The position numbers were made by a program, and so were the translations under genes. Below, one piece after another: positions 54,956 through 63,800 of a stretch of DNA of 64,000 bases; the first letter of the stretch is position 1, and each line of letters starts with the position of its first letter. The DNA is from Flavobacteriaceae bacterium GSB9 (GTDB lineage Bacteria; Bacteroidota; Bacteroidia; Flavobacteriales; Flavobacteriaceae): NCBI GenBank assembly GCA_022749295.1, contig CP062007.1, forward strand, positions 1,550,001-1,614,000, written 5' to 3'. The notes beneath the pieces are model-generated. The model was given only the letters and a program-made list of their open reading frames with translations. It searched no databases and had not been told where the DNA came from.

Positions 54956-56044
54956 TTGATTATAAAAATTATCGCACTATATTTGCTTAATCGATTAAGC
55001 AAATATATAAAAAATTTAAATATCAAAAGAAAAACCACCATAAAAGATATTGCGAATGTGTTAAACATATCGACTGCGGCAGTTTCTAAAGCCTTGCATG
55101 ACGATTCGCGCATTAGCGAAAAAACCAAACAGGCCGTTAAGCAGGTAGCAAAAAACTTAAACTACCAACCTAACCACTTGGCCAGTGCCCTTAGGAAAGG
55201 AAAAAGTAAGTTGGTGGGCGTTATTGTACCCCGAACCAACAGTAATTTTTTCTCGTCGGTTATCCAAAATATAGAAGAAGTTCTTAACAAGGAAGGGTAT
55301 AGTATTATAATGACCCAATCTAACGAATCGTACAAAAAGGAATGCAATAATATTGACACCTTACTTTTTACCCAAGTGGACGGCATTATTGCCTCTATGG
55401 CCAACGAAACTATTGAGTTAGATTATTACGAAAAGATAAAATCGAAAGGAATCCCCTTAATTTTATTTGACCGTGGTGAAAATGATTTGGATGTAGATTA
55501 TATAGGGATTAATGATTACCACAGCAGCCATATGATTGTGGAGCATTTAGTTGAACAGGGCTGCAAACGCATTGCCCATATTGGTGGTTATCGGCACACC
55601 CGGATATTTAATAACCGTATAAAAGGCTACCTCGATGCCCTGAAAAAGCACAACTTACCCCTTGACAAAGAACTGCTTATTGAAAGCCATCTTAACATAG
55701 AGGACGGGAGCGAAAAAATGGAACAGCTTCTAAAACTAAACAATAGACCAGACGCTGTTTATGTGGCCAGCGACAATGCTGCCCTTGGTGCTTTAGAGGT
55801 TTTAAAAAAACATAATATAAAGGTTCCCGAAGAGATGGCTTTGGTTGGTTTTGGAGACGAGCCTTTTACCGCACTTGTAACCCCAAGTATTACCAGCATT
55901 AACCAACATAGTGCTGGAATAGGGAAACAAGCGGCCAAACGCTTTTTAGAGTACGCCCAACAACCTGTAATTAAACAAAGTTTAAATAAAATTATTTTAG
56001 ACGCTGAATTAGTGGTTAGGGATTCTTCGAATATTAAAAAGTAA
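54956..56044 (+). CDS. LacI family transcriptional regulator
   Basis: The protein has the LacI HTH (TTIKDIANVLNISTAAVSKA, hinge NYQPNHLASALRKGKSKLVG) and a periplasmic-binding-like ligand domain (IVPRTNSNFFSSVIQNIEEV, ..., VALVGFGDEPF near the end, TPSITSINQ). Family members in this setting often sense sugar acids such as KDG. The start is unclear: no ATG or GTG lies between the promoter and the HTH. TTG 54956 (362 residues) is given here, but it is upstream of the predicted transcription start; ATC 55022 would fit the family N-terminus. It is divergent from kdgK-eda and is bracketed by palindromes that probably are its operators. Confidence 0.88.
   Translation: MIIKIIALYLLNRLSKYIKNLNIKRKTTIKDIANVLNISTAAVSKALHDDSRISEKTKQAVKQVAKNLNYQPNHLASALRKGKSKLVGVIVPRTNSNFFSSVIQNIEEVLNKEGYSIIMTQSNESYKKECNNIDTLLFTQVDGIIASMANETIELDYYEKIKSKGIPLILFDRGENDLDVDYIGINDYHSSHMIVEHLVEQGCKRIAHIGGYRHTRIFNNRIKGYLDALKKHNLPLDKELLIESHLNIEDGSEKMEQLLKLNNRPDAVYVASDNAALGALEVLKKHNIKVPEEMALVGFGDEPFTALVTPSITSINQHSAGIGKQAAKRFLEYAQQPVIKQSLNKIILDAELVVRDSSNIKK
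54978..55007. promoter_or_regulatory. 30-bp perfect palindrome overlapping the lacI promoter
   Basis: Bases 54978-55007 read the same on both strands; the centre is TTAATCGATTAA and both outer arms are TATATTTG. That arm is a -7 box (TAnnTTTG) on each strand. On the plus strand TTTG at 54955-54958 with a 19-base spacer completes a promoter for lacI. On the minus strand a -33-like TTTG (55027-55024) has a 16-base spacer, toward kdgK. A repressor bound here would block both directions. Confidence 0.8.
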
Positions 56045-56338
56045 AGTAGTTTATTAAGGGGGCTTAGAGCCTCCTATTGCATCCATTGAATTTTCTGGAG
56101 TGCACCGTCGCTTTAGACCACAAAAAAAGTCAATGGCCTTTTAAGGCAAATCGGTTTTCTAATTACTTAGCTCTAGATTGGAAAAATCATCGTCTTTCTA
56201 AGAAACCTTAATCCAATTTTACCTAAATACAACTTTTGTGATAGACTAAAGCGTATCCTACTTGTTTATGGTCTTCCCTGCTGCTCTAATTAAAAAACAC
56301 TATGCAATTTAAGTATTCTAATTATTAAAAACTTCAAC
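56045..56338. other. Intergenic region without recognised gene
   Basis: This interval separates the LacI gene from the convergent HTCS gene. It holds a short GC-rich hairpin at about 56059-56076 (GGGGGCTTAGAGCCTCC) without a T run and only stop-ridden reading frames. I see no feature that I can name. Confidence 0.5.
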
Positions 56339-59300
56339 CTACTTATTCTGTTTTCTGTATTCTATTGGAGCGACTCCATATTTCTTTTTGAAACTTTTAC
56401 TGAAATATTTCATATCTGAAAAGCCCGTCATTTCGGCCACTTGTTTTATCAATAATTGTGTATCTACAATAAGTTGTTCCGCTCGCTTCAACCTTATATC
56501 CCTAATGAATTCAACTGGGGTTAAGCCTGTCAAACTTTTTATTTTATTACCAAACGTAGTCCGGTTAATCCCTATAATGGAACCTAATTCTTCTACTGAA
56601 AAATTATTATTATCTATATTTTCTTCAATGGTCTGCATTACTTTTTTCATTATGTCTTCATCCCGTTCTGTTATTAAACTGGGCATAGGTTTATAATTTT
56701 TTACACTTTTATCGAAAACACTAAAAATATCCTGAAGCCGCTTTCGCTGATTAAGTAAGTTTTCAATCCTTGCTTTGAAATAAGGCACGCTAAATGGTTT
56801 CGTTATATAATCGTCTGCACCATAGGAAAGACCTTCAAGTTTACTTTCAATATTGGTTTTCGCGGTTAAAAGAATTACGGGTATATGACTTGTTTCTACA
56901 TTATTTCTAATCTTTTTTAGAAGGTCTACCCCATTTAGCTTCGGCATCATGATATCGCTAATTATAAATGCCGGCGTTTCTTTGGTAGCCATGGCATAGC
57001 CTATCTCACCGTCTTCTGCCTCTATTATTTCATATTCATCTTCGAGGATAGATTTAATGAACGCCCGTAAATCGGGCTCATCTTCAACCAGCAAAACTTT
57101 AATTTTTTCATCAGCACCTTGTTTTGCCGATTTTGTTGGCTCAACCAAATTTGAATCTGACTTTTCGACGTCAACCGTAAAATCCACTTCATCTGAAAAA
57201 TGCGCTTTACCCAACTTAAAATAAACTGAAAATGAGCTCCCACTCCCTACTTCGCTATCAAACTGTAGTTTGGCACGGTGCTTATCTGCAATTTCTTTCA
57301 CTAAAGACAGCCCAATGCCCGTACTAGGATTGTTACTTTTATTATTGAATGAAACAAATCGATTAAAGAGTTTGTTTTGGTTGTTCTTTGAAATTCCAAT
57401 CCCTTGGTCGATAACATGAAACCCCAATTCTTTTTCATGTTTGGTTATTTTAACATCAATGGATTTTCCTTTTGGTGTGTACTTAAATGCATTTGATAAG
57501 AGGTTGATAATAATTTTTTCCAGACCGTTCCTATCTGCCCAGATTGTAACTTGGTTGGCGTTGCTATGAAAGGAAAAATCAATGTCTTGTTCTTTTGCCA
57601 CTTCAGAAAAATCGTCAAAAATATCTTTTACGAAAGAAACCAGGTTTATTTCTGAAACTTTCATTTTTGTTTCCTCTATTTTACGGAAATCCAGAATTTG
57701 ATTGACCAAACGCTGTAACCTATTTGAACTATGCGCTATAAATGACAGTTGTTTTTTTATGGATTCTGGAGTCCTACTATCATTTAACAAATATTCTATA
57801 GGTGATGAAATAAGAGTTAATGGGGTACGCAATTCATGGGAAATGTCAATAAAAAACTTTTGTTTCATATTAGACATTTCTTTCTCGAGTTTTACTTTAG
57901 TTTTTAATCGGTATATTGTAATTATTGCATGGTTAACCAGTAAAACAGCAGCAATAAAGGCCAGCACATACAGCACATAGGCTAAATTGGTATTCCATAT
58001 AGAAGGCTTAATGATTATTGGTAGCTTGCGTTGGTTGTTTGTCCAAACACCTTGGCTATTGGTAGACTTTACCTTAAAAACATATTCCCCTTTAGGAACA
58101 TTAGTGTAGGTTGCTGCACCGTGTGTTTGACTGTAATTCCAGTTTTTATCGAACCCCTCTAGTTTGTAAGTATAATTAATATTTTCTGGATTCTTATAAT
58201 CAAGTGCAGCAAACTCAATGGTAAAGAAATTTTGATTATGAGATAAAACCAACGTTTCACTTTGGTCTAAAGATATCCTCAATGGAGCGTCTTCGTTAAT
58301 AGATACTTTTTGGTTAAACAACTTGAAATTGGATAACGCTAAATAAGGCACATAATTATTGGTTTTAATGTACCCGGGAAAGAAGTGTAAAACTCCCTCT
58401 GAGTAACCAAACATCAGTTTACCAGAACTTAATTGTATGCTAGTGGCCTCAGAAAAATTGTTATTCGAAATAATTGATTTCACTTCATGGAAAACTTCAA
58501 AAAATTCTTGCTCAGGGTTAAAGCGTGATAAAGTATAATCGGTTGCTATCCATATTTTGCCGTCAACATCCTCCAATAGGGATAGTATATTATCGGATGG
58601 TAAACCGTCACTTTTAGTAAAGCTTTTGAATGTTAAAGGAAAGCCTAAAGAATCTTTTCCAGTCACTTTGTTAATACCTCCAGAGGTTGTTGCTATAAAA
58701 ATCTCTTCCTTTTTGGTGATACATATATCAATAACATCATTTCCGTTTAATCCAATATTTGTCCCATCAAAACCAGCTTCATATCTCTTAATCTCAGCTT
58801 GGGGATTTAATATACCGTTAGGATTAAAAACAAGCAACCCATTGGTGGCTCCTGCACATAATAACCCTTCTGGTGTTTGGTTTATACAGCGGACTTTATT
58901 AAAATCATCAATGGGATAATTTCTCCATTCATTTTTATAGTTGATAAAATGGGTTTCACCATTTGCGTTGTTGTCAACAAGATTAACTCCGCCATCAAAA
59001 GTTCCTATCCATATGCGATTACTTTTATCTTGGAATATACTGTAAATATCATTGCTGCTTATACTATAAGGATTTGACTCATCTTCTTTGAAATGAATAA
59101 CTTTATATGAAAAAGGAACTTCTTGAGGAGTTAATTTATAGAGGCCATCACCTCGGGTTCCAATCCAAATATTCGATTGGCTGTCTTGTATTATCTTGTA
59201 AGCAGGCTTATTCCATTTAGCATTTTCAATTAATTGTCCTGATGGAGAAAGGTGACCAATTTTATTTAAGTCTTTATCTAAAAGGACTATTTGGTTCTGT

Positions 59301-60712
59301 TTGTTAGCGACCCAAACATTTCCTTCTTTGTCCTGAAAAATCGCCCTAACATCATTTACTGAAGATGGAATAAATTCATTAATAACGCTAGTAGTTTTAA
59401 AGTTATTTTCGCTAAACACCACTTTAACCAACCCTGATGACCTCGTACTGTACCACAAATTGCCTTGCTTATCGAAAAAAGCAGCTAGAAAACTATTTGA
59501 AAAATTCCCTTTAGGGAAATACCCTTTATAATCAAATGGTTTAAGTTCATGATTGTCTGGGTTAAATTTTGAAAACCCACCACCACGGGGCTGTACCCAA
59601 ATATCGCCCATATAGTCGGTAAAAACATAAGACCTTGGAATTGCCGCTGGAATCTCTAAGCCATGAATGTTAGACGAATAAGAATAAAGTTGTTGCGTAG
59701 AGAAATCAAAAAGGTTGATGCCTGTTTCTTCGTTGCTTAAAAACCATAATCGTCTATTTTGTGTCAGAGCCACTGGAGACATATCTTTGGTTTTAAGACC
59801 TGGTAGCGTTTCTGAATTATAATACTGAATGTCGCCATTGTAAATATTTACAGTACAAAACCCTTCTTGGTCTGTAAACGCTAAAACGGTTTGTTGATCA
59901 AGCTTTTTCATCCATGTAATATGAGCATCCAGTTCAATTTTTTGCGTTCTAAAAGAACGGCCGCGTTTTGAATATTTGGCTATTGTTCCGTTAGCCCCTC
60001 CAAACCAAATCTCATCATCAAACTCTACTGTTGTGTAAAAAGACTTGGCTTGCCCCGCTGGGTTTGAAAAATAGTAATAAGGGTCATTTAATTTATTTTT
60101 CGTTAAAAGCGTTAGTCCATTATTGGTTAGCAGCCATGAGTTTTTTTGTGCGTCTTCATAAACCGAATGTACAGCCGAAGCATTAAGGGTATTTAGCCTT
60201 TTACTGTATACTTTGGTATTAAACGAAGAGTCTGAAACTAAAATACATCCATCCGTTTCAGAAAGCAGCCAGACCAACCCAGATTTACTTGTTTTTACAC
60301 TACTATGCACAAATCCTTCTTTCGGCAAATCTGGAATTAACTCAGTACTCCAAAACGTTTCGTTTTTAGGATCAAAACAATATGTGTTTGCCTTATTTGA
60401 GTTAGACTGTATCCAGATACGACCATATTCGTCCTCTGAAATTTTATCTATGCGGTTATTCTTCATCAAAACTTTATCAGACGATTGCGGCTTGAAGTTC
60501 TGAAAAGTATATCCGTCATATTTACTAAGCCCATTAAAAGTGGCCAACCAAATAAACCCTTTTTTGTCTTGGATAATTTGGCTTATTGTATTGTGAGGAA
60601 GACCATCTTCAACCAAAAAGTGTTCCACCGAGAAATTTTGCTGACCTTCCAATTCATGGAAAACCCCAAAAAACATTATTAGTAAAAAGTAAAATTTTCC
60701 GACTAGTTTCAT
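56339..60712 (-). CDS. Hybrid two-component system (HTCS) sensor-regulator
   Basis: The 1457-residue protein combines a complete signalling pathway. After a signal peptide come about 14 two-component propeller repeats (Reg_prop; phrases such as IIQDKKGFIWLATFNGLSKY and IFQDKSNRIWIGTFDGGVNL) to residue of about 780, a Y_Y_Y domain (about 840-900), a membrane helix near 910-935, HisKA with His959 (ISHELRTPLTLIS), HATPase_c, a receiver with Asp1253 (ISDIMMPKLNG) and a C-terminal AraC-type HTH (VEELGSIIGINRTTFGNKIK). HTCS proteins bind glycan fragments in the periplasm and switch on matching glycan-use loci; here a pectin fragment is likely. It is divergent from the pectinesterase gene. Confidence 0.96.
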   Translation of the reverse strand: MKLVGKFYFLLIMFFGVFHELEGQQNFSVEHFLVEDGLPHNTISQIIQDKKGFIWLATFNGLSKYDGYTFQNFKPQSSDKVLMKNNRIDKISEDEYGRIWIQSNSNKANTYCFDPKNETFWSTELIPDLPKEGFVHSSVKTSKSGLVWLLSETDGCILVSDSSFNTKVYSKRLNTLNASAVHSVYEDAQKNSWLLTNNGLTLLTKNKLNDPYYYFSNPAGQAKSFYTTVEFDDEIWFGGANGTIAKYSKRGRSFRTQKIELDAHITWMKKLDQQTVLAFTDQEGFCTVNIYNGDIQYYNSETLPGLKTKDMSPVALTQNRRLWFLSNEETGINLFDFSTQQLYSYSSNIHGLEIPAAIPRSYVFTDYMGDIWVQPRGGGFSKFNPDNHELKPFDYKGYFPKGNFSNSFLAAFFDKQGNLWYSTRSSGLVKVVFSENNFKTTSVINEFIPSSVNDVRAIFQDKEGNVWVANKQNQIVLLDKDLNKIGHLSPSGQLIENAKWNKPAYKIIQDSQSNIWIGTRGDGLYKLTPQEVPFSYKVIHFKEDESNPYSISSNDIYSIFQDKSNRIWIGTFDGGVNLVDNNANGETHFINYKNEWRNYPIDDFNKVRCINQTPEGLLCAGATNGLLVFNPNGILNPQAEIKRYEAGFDGTNIGLNGNDVIDICITKKEEIFIATTSGGINKVTGKDSLGFPLTFKSFTKSDGLPSDNILSLLEDVDGKIWIATDYTLSRFNPEQEFFEVFHEVKSIISNNNFSEATSIQLSSGKLMFGYSEGVLHFFPGYIKTNNYVPYLALSNFKLFNQKVSINEDAPLRISLDQSETLVLSHNQNFFTIEFAALDYKNPENINYTYKLEGFDKNWNYSQTHGAATYTNVPKGEYVFKVKSTNSQGVWTNNQRKLPIIIKPSIWNTNLAYVLYVLAFIAAVLLVNHAIITIYRLKTKVKLEKEMSNMKQKFFIDISHELRTPLTLISSPIEYLLNDSRTPESIKKQLSFIAHSSNRLQRLVNQILDFRKIEETKMKVSEINLVSFVKDIFDDFSEVAKEQDIDFSFHSNANQVTIWADRNGLEKIIINLLSNAFKYTPKGKSIDVKITKHEKELGFHVIDQGIGISKNNQNKLFNRFVSFNNKSNNPSTGIGLSLVKEIADKHRAKLQFDSEVGSGSSFSVYFKLGKAHFSDEVDFTVDVEKSDSNLVEPTKSAKQGADEKIKVLLVEDEPDLRAFIKSILEDEYEIIEAEDGEIGYAMATKETPAFIISDIMMPKLNGVDLLKKIRNNVETSHIPVILLTAKTNIESKLEGLSYGADDYITKPFSVPYFKARIENLLNQRKRLQDIFSVFDKSVKNYKPMPSLITERDEDIMKKVMQTIEENIDNNNFSVEELGSIIGINRTTFGNKIKSLTGLTPVEFIRDIRLKRAEQLIVDTQLLIKQVAEMTGFSDMKYFSKSFKKKYGVAPIEYRKQNK

Positions 60713-60919
60713 TCAAATTGGTTCTAAAAGGTAAACTAATAAAACTAAAAAATATTAAAAAACAACTAACATGAGCATTTACAAATGCCTTTTAAAAATT
60801 AACTCAAATAAAGGATATATAATTTATTTTCAACACAATATAGCCCCAAAAATCCTGTGTTCTGTTATATACCCCCCTTTAAATTGTAATTTGACCCCAC
60901 CTTATTCTAAATTACCATA

Positions 60920-60927
60920 TAACTTTG
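60920..60927 (+). promoter_or_regulatory. -7 box TAACTTTG of the pectinesterase promoter
   Basis: TAACTTTG fits TAnnTTTG, about 85 bases ahead of the start. The last three bases belong to the palindrome that follows. A TTTG at 60890-60893 is rather far (26 bases) to be the -33 element. Confidence 0.6.
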
Positions 60928-60940
60928 TAATCGATTACAA
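60925..60940. promoter_or_regulatory. Candidate LacI operator TTGTAATCGATTACAA
   Basis: Perfect 16-bp palindrome directly on the -7 box of the pectinesterase promoter. It shares the core TAATCGATTA with the 30-bp palindrome at the lacI promoter and the same placement relative to the box. Confidence 0.65.
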
Positions 60941-61011
60941 CCTCATATTTTCTTGAGATAATTTAACCGCTATAAAACTATACTATATTAAACAAAAACT
61001 ACTTATTACTT

Positions 61012-63726
61012 ATGAAATCAATTAAAAAAACAAGCTTCTTTTTTATTAGCCTATTGTTATCAATAACAGGTTATGCACAAAGTTTCAGTCCTGATATTGT
61101 CGTCGACATTAATGGCACGGGGGACTTCACTTCAATTCAAGCAGCTTTTGATGCCACACCGGCTGGCACACCTACAATTATTTATGTAAAACGTGGGCTG
61201 TACGACCAAGAAAAGCTAATCATTCCTGCCAACAAAACCAATATTACACTAATTGGTGAGAGTAGAGCGGAAACCATTATTTCTTACGATATTTACAATT
61301 GTAATGACGGTGGAGACGGACTATGTCCTGATGAAAAAGTAGCGCTTTGGGATAGTAATAGCGACTTAGTAAGAACCGCTGCAACCCTAACCATTCAAGC
61401 CAACGATTTTAGAGCCGAGAATTTAACTATCCAAAATACTGCTGACCCTGTTGGCCAAGCCCAAGCCATAACACTCCAAGCTGACCGAAATGTTTTTGTG
61501 AACTGTGATATTAAAGCCTATCAAGACACTATTTATTTTTGGATGGCAGAAGCATCACGTGCTTATTTCGAGACCTGTATGATTTTGGGCCGTACCGATT
61601 ATATCTACGGTAGAGGAGTAGGGTTCTTCAATAAATGTGAAATTAGAAGCTATGGCGGAGGCTGGATTACAGCACCATCATCAACAATTAACCAAGATTA
61701 TGGATTTGTATTTTATGAGTGTAATTTAACCTATCAGGATAACAGTCCGAGATCTGGTGATGATGGAGCCCTTGTTCGTTTCGGTCGTCCTTGGCATGAA
61801 TATCCAAAGGTAGCTTGGCTGTATTGTAATATGCCTGATTTTATCCATCCAGAAGGCTGGGGCGATAAATGGAACATGGAATATTCAGATACTAGTACAG
61901 AGCTTCATTTATATGAATGGATGAATACTGGTGCTGGTGCCGATATGAGCGGAAGAGCAGATTGGGCAGGTTTGAGAGCTATGGTTGATCAAACGGAAGC
62001 TGACTTATACGAACCTGAAATCGTTTTGGCTGGTACTGACAACTGGGATCCGACAGCAATAGCACCGACAGTAACAGTTTTTGATTGGGATGGCGGAGCT
62101 GCCAATAATGGATGGATGGAAGCTAATAACTGGAACCCTGACGGTGTACCTGCTACTTCTGAAGTTGCAAATGTTGATGGCAGTATAACCATAGATGCCA
62201 ACGGAGGAAATTTTGCAGCCGATTTAAATTTAGTAAATGGAGCAACAGTAGATGTTTCAGCCAATAGCTCTGCAACCCTATTAACATTAAACCAATCAAC
62301 GCTTTCTTCTGCTGCAAATGTCTCTTTTGCAGGAACAATTAAAACCAAAGGTGATGTAAGTATTGATGCCTCAAATAACCTTGATATTACAGCTGCCCTT
62401 ATTGGTGTGCATCAAATTACTAAAGTAGGTTCTGGAATTTCTCAACTTAGCAATGGAAATACGGGCTTTACCGGAGATATCGTTATTGAATCTGGAGATT
62501 TACAAGCTAAAGTTGAAAGTGCCCTAGGGACTTCAGGAAAAATAACGGTAAAAACAAGCGGAACTCTAACTATTGACACTAGTAATGCTATTGATGTTAA
62601 TACAGCACTTTATACAGAAGGCTCTGGACAATTAGTGCTTAACCAAGATATTACTATTAGTGAATGGTATATTGACGGTGTTATACAACCCATTGGACAA
62701 TATGATGCTACTACAAATGCCTCAACCATTACTGGTTCTGGTAAAATAATTATTGGAAGGCCAAGTGAATTTACGTTTCTTGGAGGAAATTGGGACGATG
62801 CTAATAATTATTCTCCAGCATTATTGCCTGAAGCAGGAGAAAAGGTTATTGTTGATGGCGTAACCATTGAAGCTCAAAGCGCCCCATTTGCTGGCGATAT
62901 GTACGTGCAAAATGCTGGAAGTATTCGCTTAAGACGACAAGATTCTGAATGTTTAGGCCCAATTACCATGTACCAAGGCACTAATATTTCTTATGCTACA
63001 AGTGGAACAGGCTTTTATTTGGATGCCAATATTATATTAGAAGGCGATATTTCCCTTTTTATGAATAGTGCCAATGTTGCCGGTAGTACCATGGAATTGC
63101 CAGGAACGTTTTCCGGAAATTATAAAGTATCTGTACGAAACACAAGAGATATTGCCAATAGTGCTACAGCGAATTTAGGGGGAGATAACAGTAATTTTAC
63201 TGGAATATGGGACTTAACCATTGCAGCTTACAATGCAAGTGGCTATTCAGCCATTAACGGTTTGGCAGAAAATGCCTTTGGAAATGCTTTAATCGATTTG
63301 GGTGAAAACAACCAAGCTATTTTCAATCATGCAAAATGTGCTGGTAATGTTCTAAATATGAATATTGCTGGTAATGCTACAGCTGTTTTAAATGTAGCGG
63401 TTACGGTACAACAATTTACTTTAAACGGCTCTTCGCTCGGAGATGGCACTTACGATGCTTCAACACATCCTGGCTTACTTACAGGTACTGGGTCTATTAC
63501 TGTCGATTCCAGCTTAAGTATAGATGATAAGGTTTTGGTTGAATACGGTATGCTAAAAATTAATGGCAACCTTGAAAACCTTGAAATTTACAATATGTTA
63601 GGCCAAAGCGTTCATAAAACAAATACCTCCAAAGAAATCGATATTAAATGGTTAAAATCAGGAATCTATATAGTTCTTTACAAGGTCGATGGCAAATTAG
63701 GCGCTATTAAAATTTATAAAAATTAA
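61012..63726 (+). CDS. Secreted CE8 pectinesterase with repeat region and T9SS sorting tail
   Basis: The enzyme removes methyl esters from pectin. After a signal peptide (FISLLLSITGYAQ), residues of about 25-330 are a CE8 right-handed beta-helix: GTGDFTSIQAAFDATPAG, Gln151 (QAITLQ), Asp172 (AYQDTIYF), Asp196 (GRTDYIYG) and Arg259 (FGRPW), matching the four active-site residues of the family in order. Then come autotransporter-like beta repeat segments (about 355-830; two copies of a GG-W-DANN-Y/W start: GGAANNGWMEANNWNP and LGGNWDDANNYSP). The last 80 residues (LEIYNMLGQSVHKT, KSGIYIVLYKVDGK) are a type A T9SS sorting domain, so it is exported and attached to the surface. An operator lies on its promoter. 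Confidence 0.95.
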   Translation: MKSIKKTSFFFISLLLSITGYAQSFSPDIVVDINGTGDFTSIQAAFDATPAGTPTIIYVKRGLYDQEKLIIPANKTNITLIGESRAETIISYDIYNCNDGGDGLCPDEKVALWDSNSDLVRTAATLTIQANDFRAENLTIQNTADPVGQAQAITLQADRNVFVNCDIKAYQDTIYFWMAEASRAYFETCMILGRTDYIYGRGVGFFNKCEIRSYGGGWITAPSSTINQDYGFVFYECNLTYQDNSPRSGDDGALVRFGRPWHEYPKVAWLYCNMPDFIHPEGWGDKWNMEYSDTSTELHLYEWMNTGAGADMSGRADWAGLRAMVDQTEADLYEPEIVLAGTDNWDPTAIAPTVTVFDWDGGAANNGWMEANNWNPDGVPATSEVANVDGSITIDANGGNFAADLNLVNGATVDVSANSSATLLTLNQSTLSSAANVSFAGTIKTKGDVSIDASNNLDITAALIGVHQITKVGSGISQLSNGNTGFTGDIVIESGDLQAKVESALGTSGKITVKTSGTLTIDTSNAIDVNTALYTEGSGQLVLNQDITISEWYIDGVIQPIGQYDATTNASTITGSGKIIIGRPSEFTFLGGNWDDANNYSPALLPEAGEKVIVDGVTIEAQSAPFAGDMYVQNAGSIRLRRQDSECLGPITMYQGTNISYATSGTGFYLDANIILEGDISLFMNSANVAGSTMELPGTFSGNYKVSVRNTRDIANSATANLGGDNSNFTGIWDLTIAAYNASGYSAINGLAENAFGNALIDLGENNQAIFNHAKCAGNVLNMNIAGNATAVLNVAVTVQQFTLNGSSLGDGTYDASTHPGLLTGTGSITVDSSLSIDDKVLVEYGMLKINGNLENLEIYNMLGQSVHKTNTSKEIDIKWLKSGIYIVLYKVDGKLGAIKIYKN

Positions 63727-63757
63727 GGTTCAAAACTTAATTTACCTCAACAGAAAT

Positions 63758-63787
63758 AAGGATGAAATACAAGTATTTCATCCTTTT
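63758..63787 (+). terminator. Rho-independent terminator
   Basis: A 13-bp stem AAGGATGAAATAC / GTATTTCATCCTT with a T run follows the pectinesterase gene; the next gene starts 14 bases later, so it may be partial. Confidence 0.65.
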
Positions 63788-63800
63788 AACTAAGCTAAAA

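Larger units (their letters stand above)
60713..61011. other. Divergent HTCS/pectinesterase control region
   Basis: The 299-base gap separates the divergent HTCS and pectinesterase genes. It is AT-rich and contains a promoter box and a palindromic operator (60920-60940, separate entries). A reading frame at 60771-60956 has no coding features. Confidence 0.6.

Noticed and set aside
56045-56338. Short in-frame fragment (FSGVHRRF) suggesting a gene remnant
   Set aside because: Only a few residues look familiar and the surrounding frames are full of stops; too little to name a family.
60771-60956. Reading frame of 61 codons in the HTCS/pectinesterase gap
   Set aside because: No homology-like features, no ribosome binding site, and it spans the operator and promoter.
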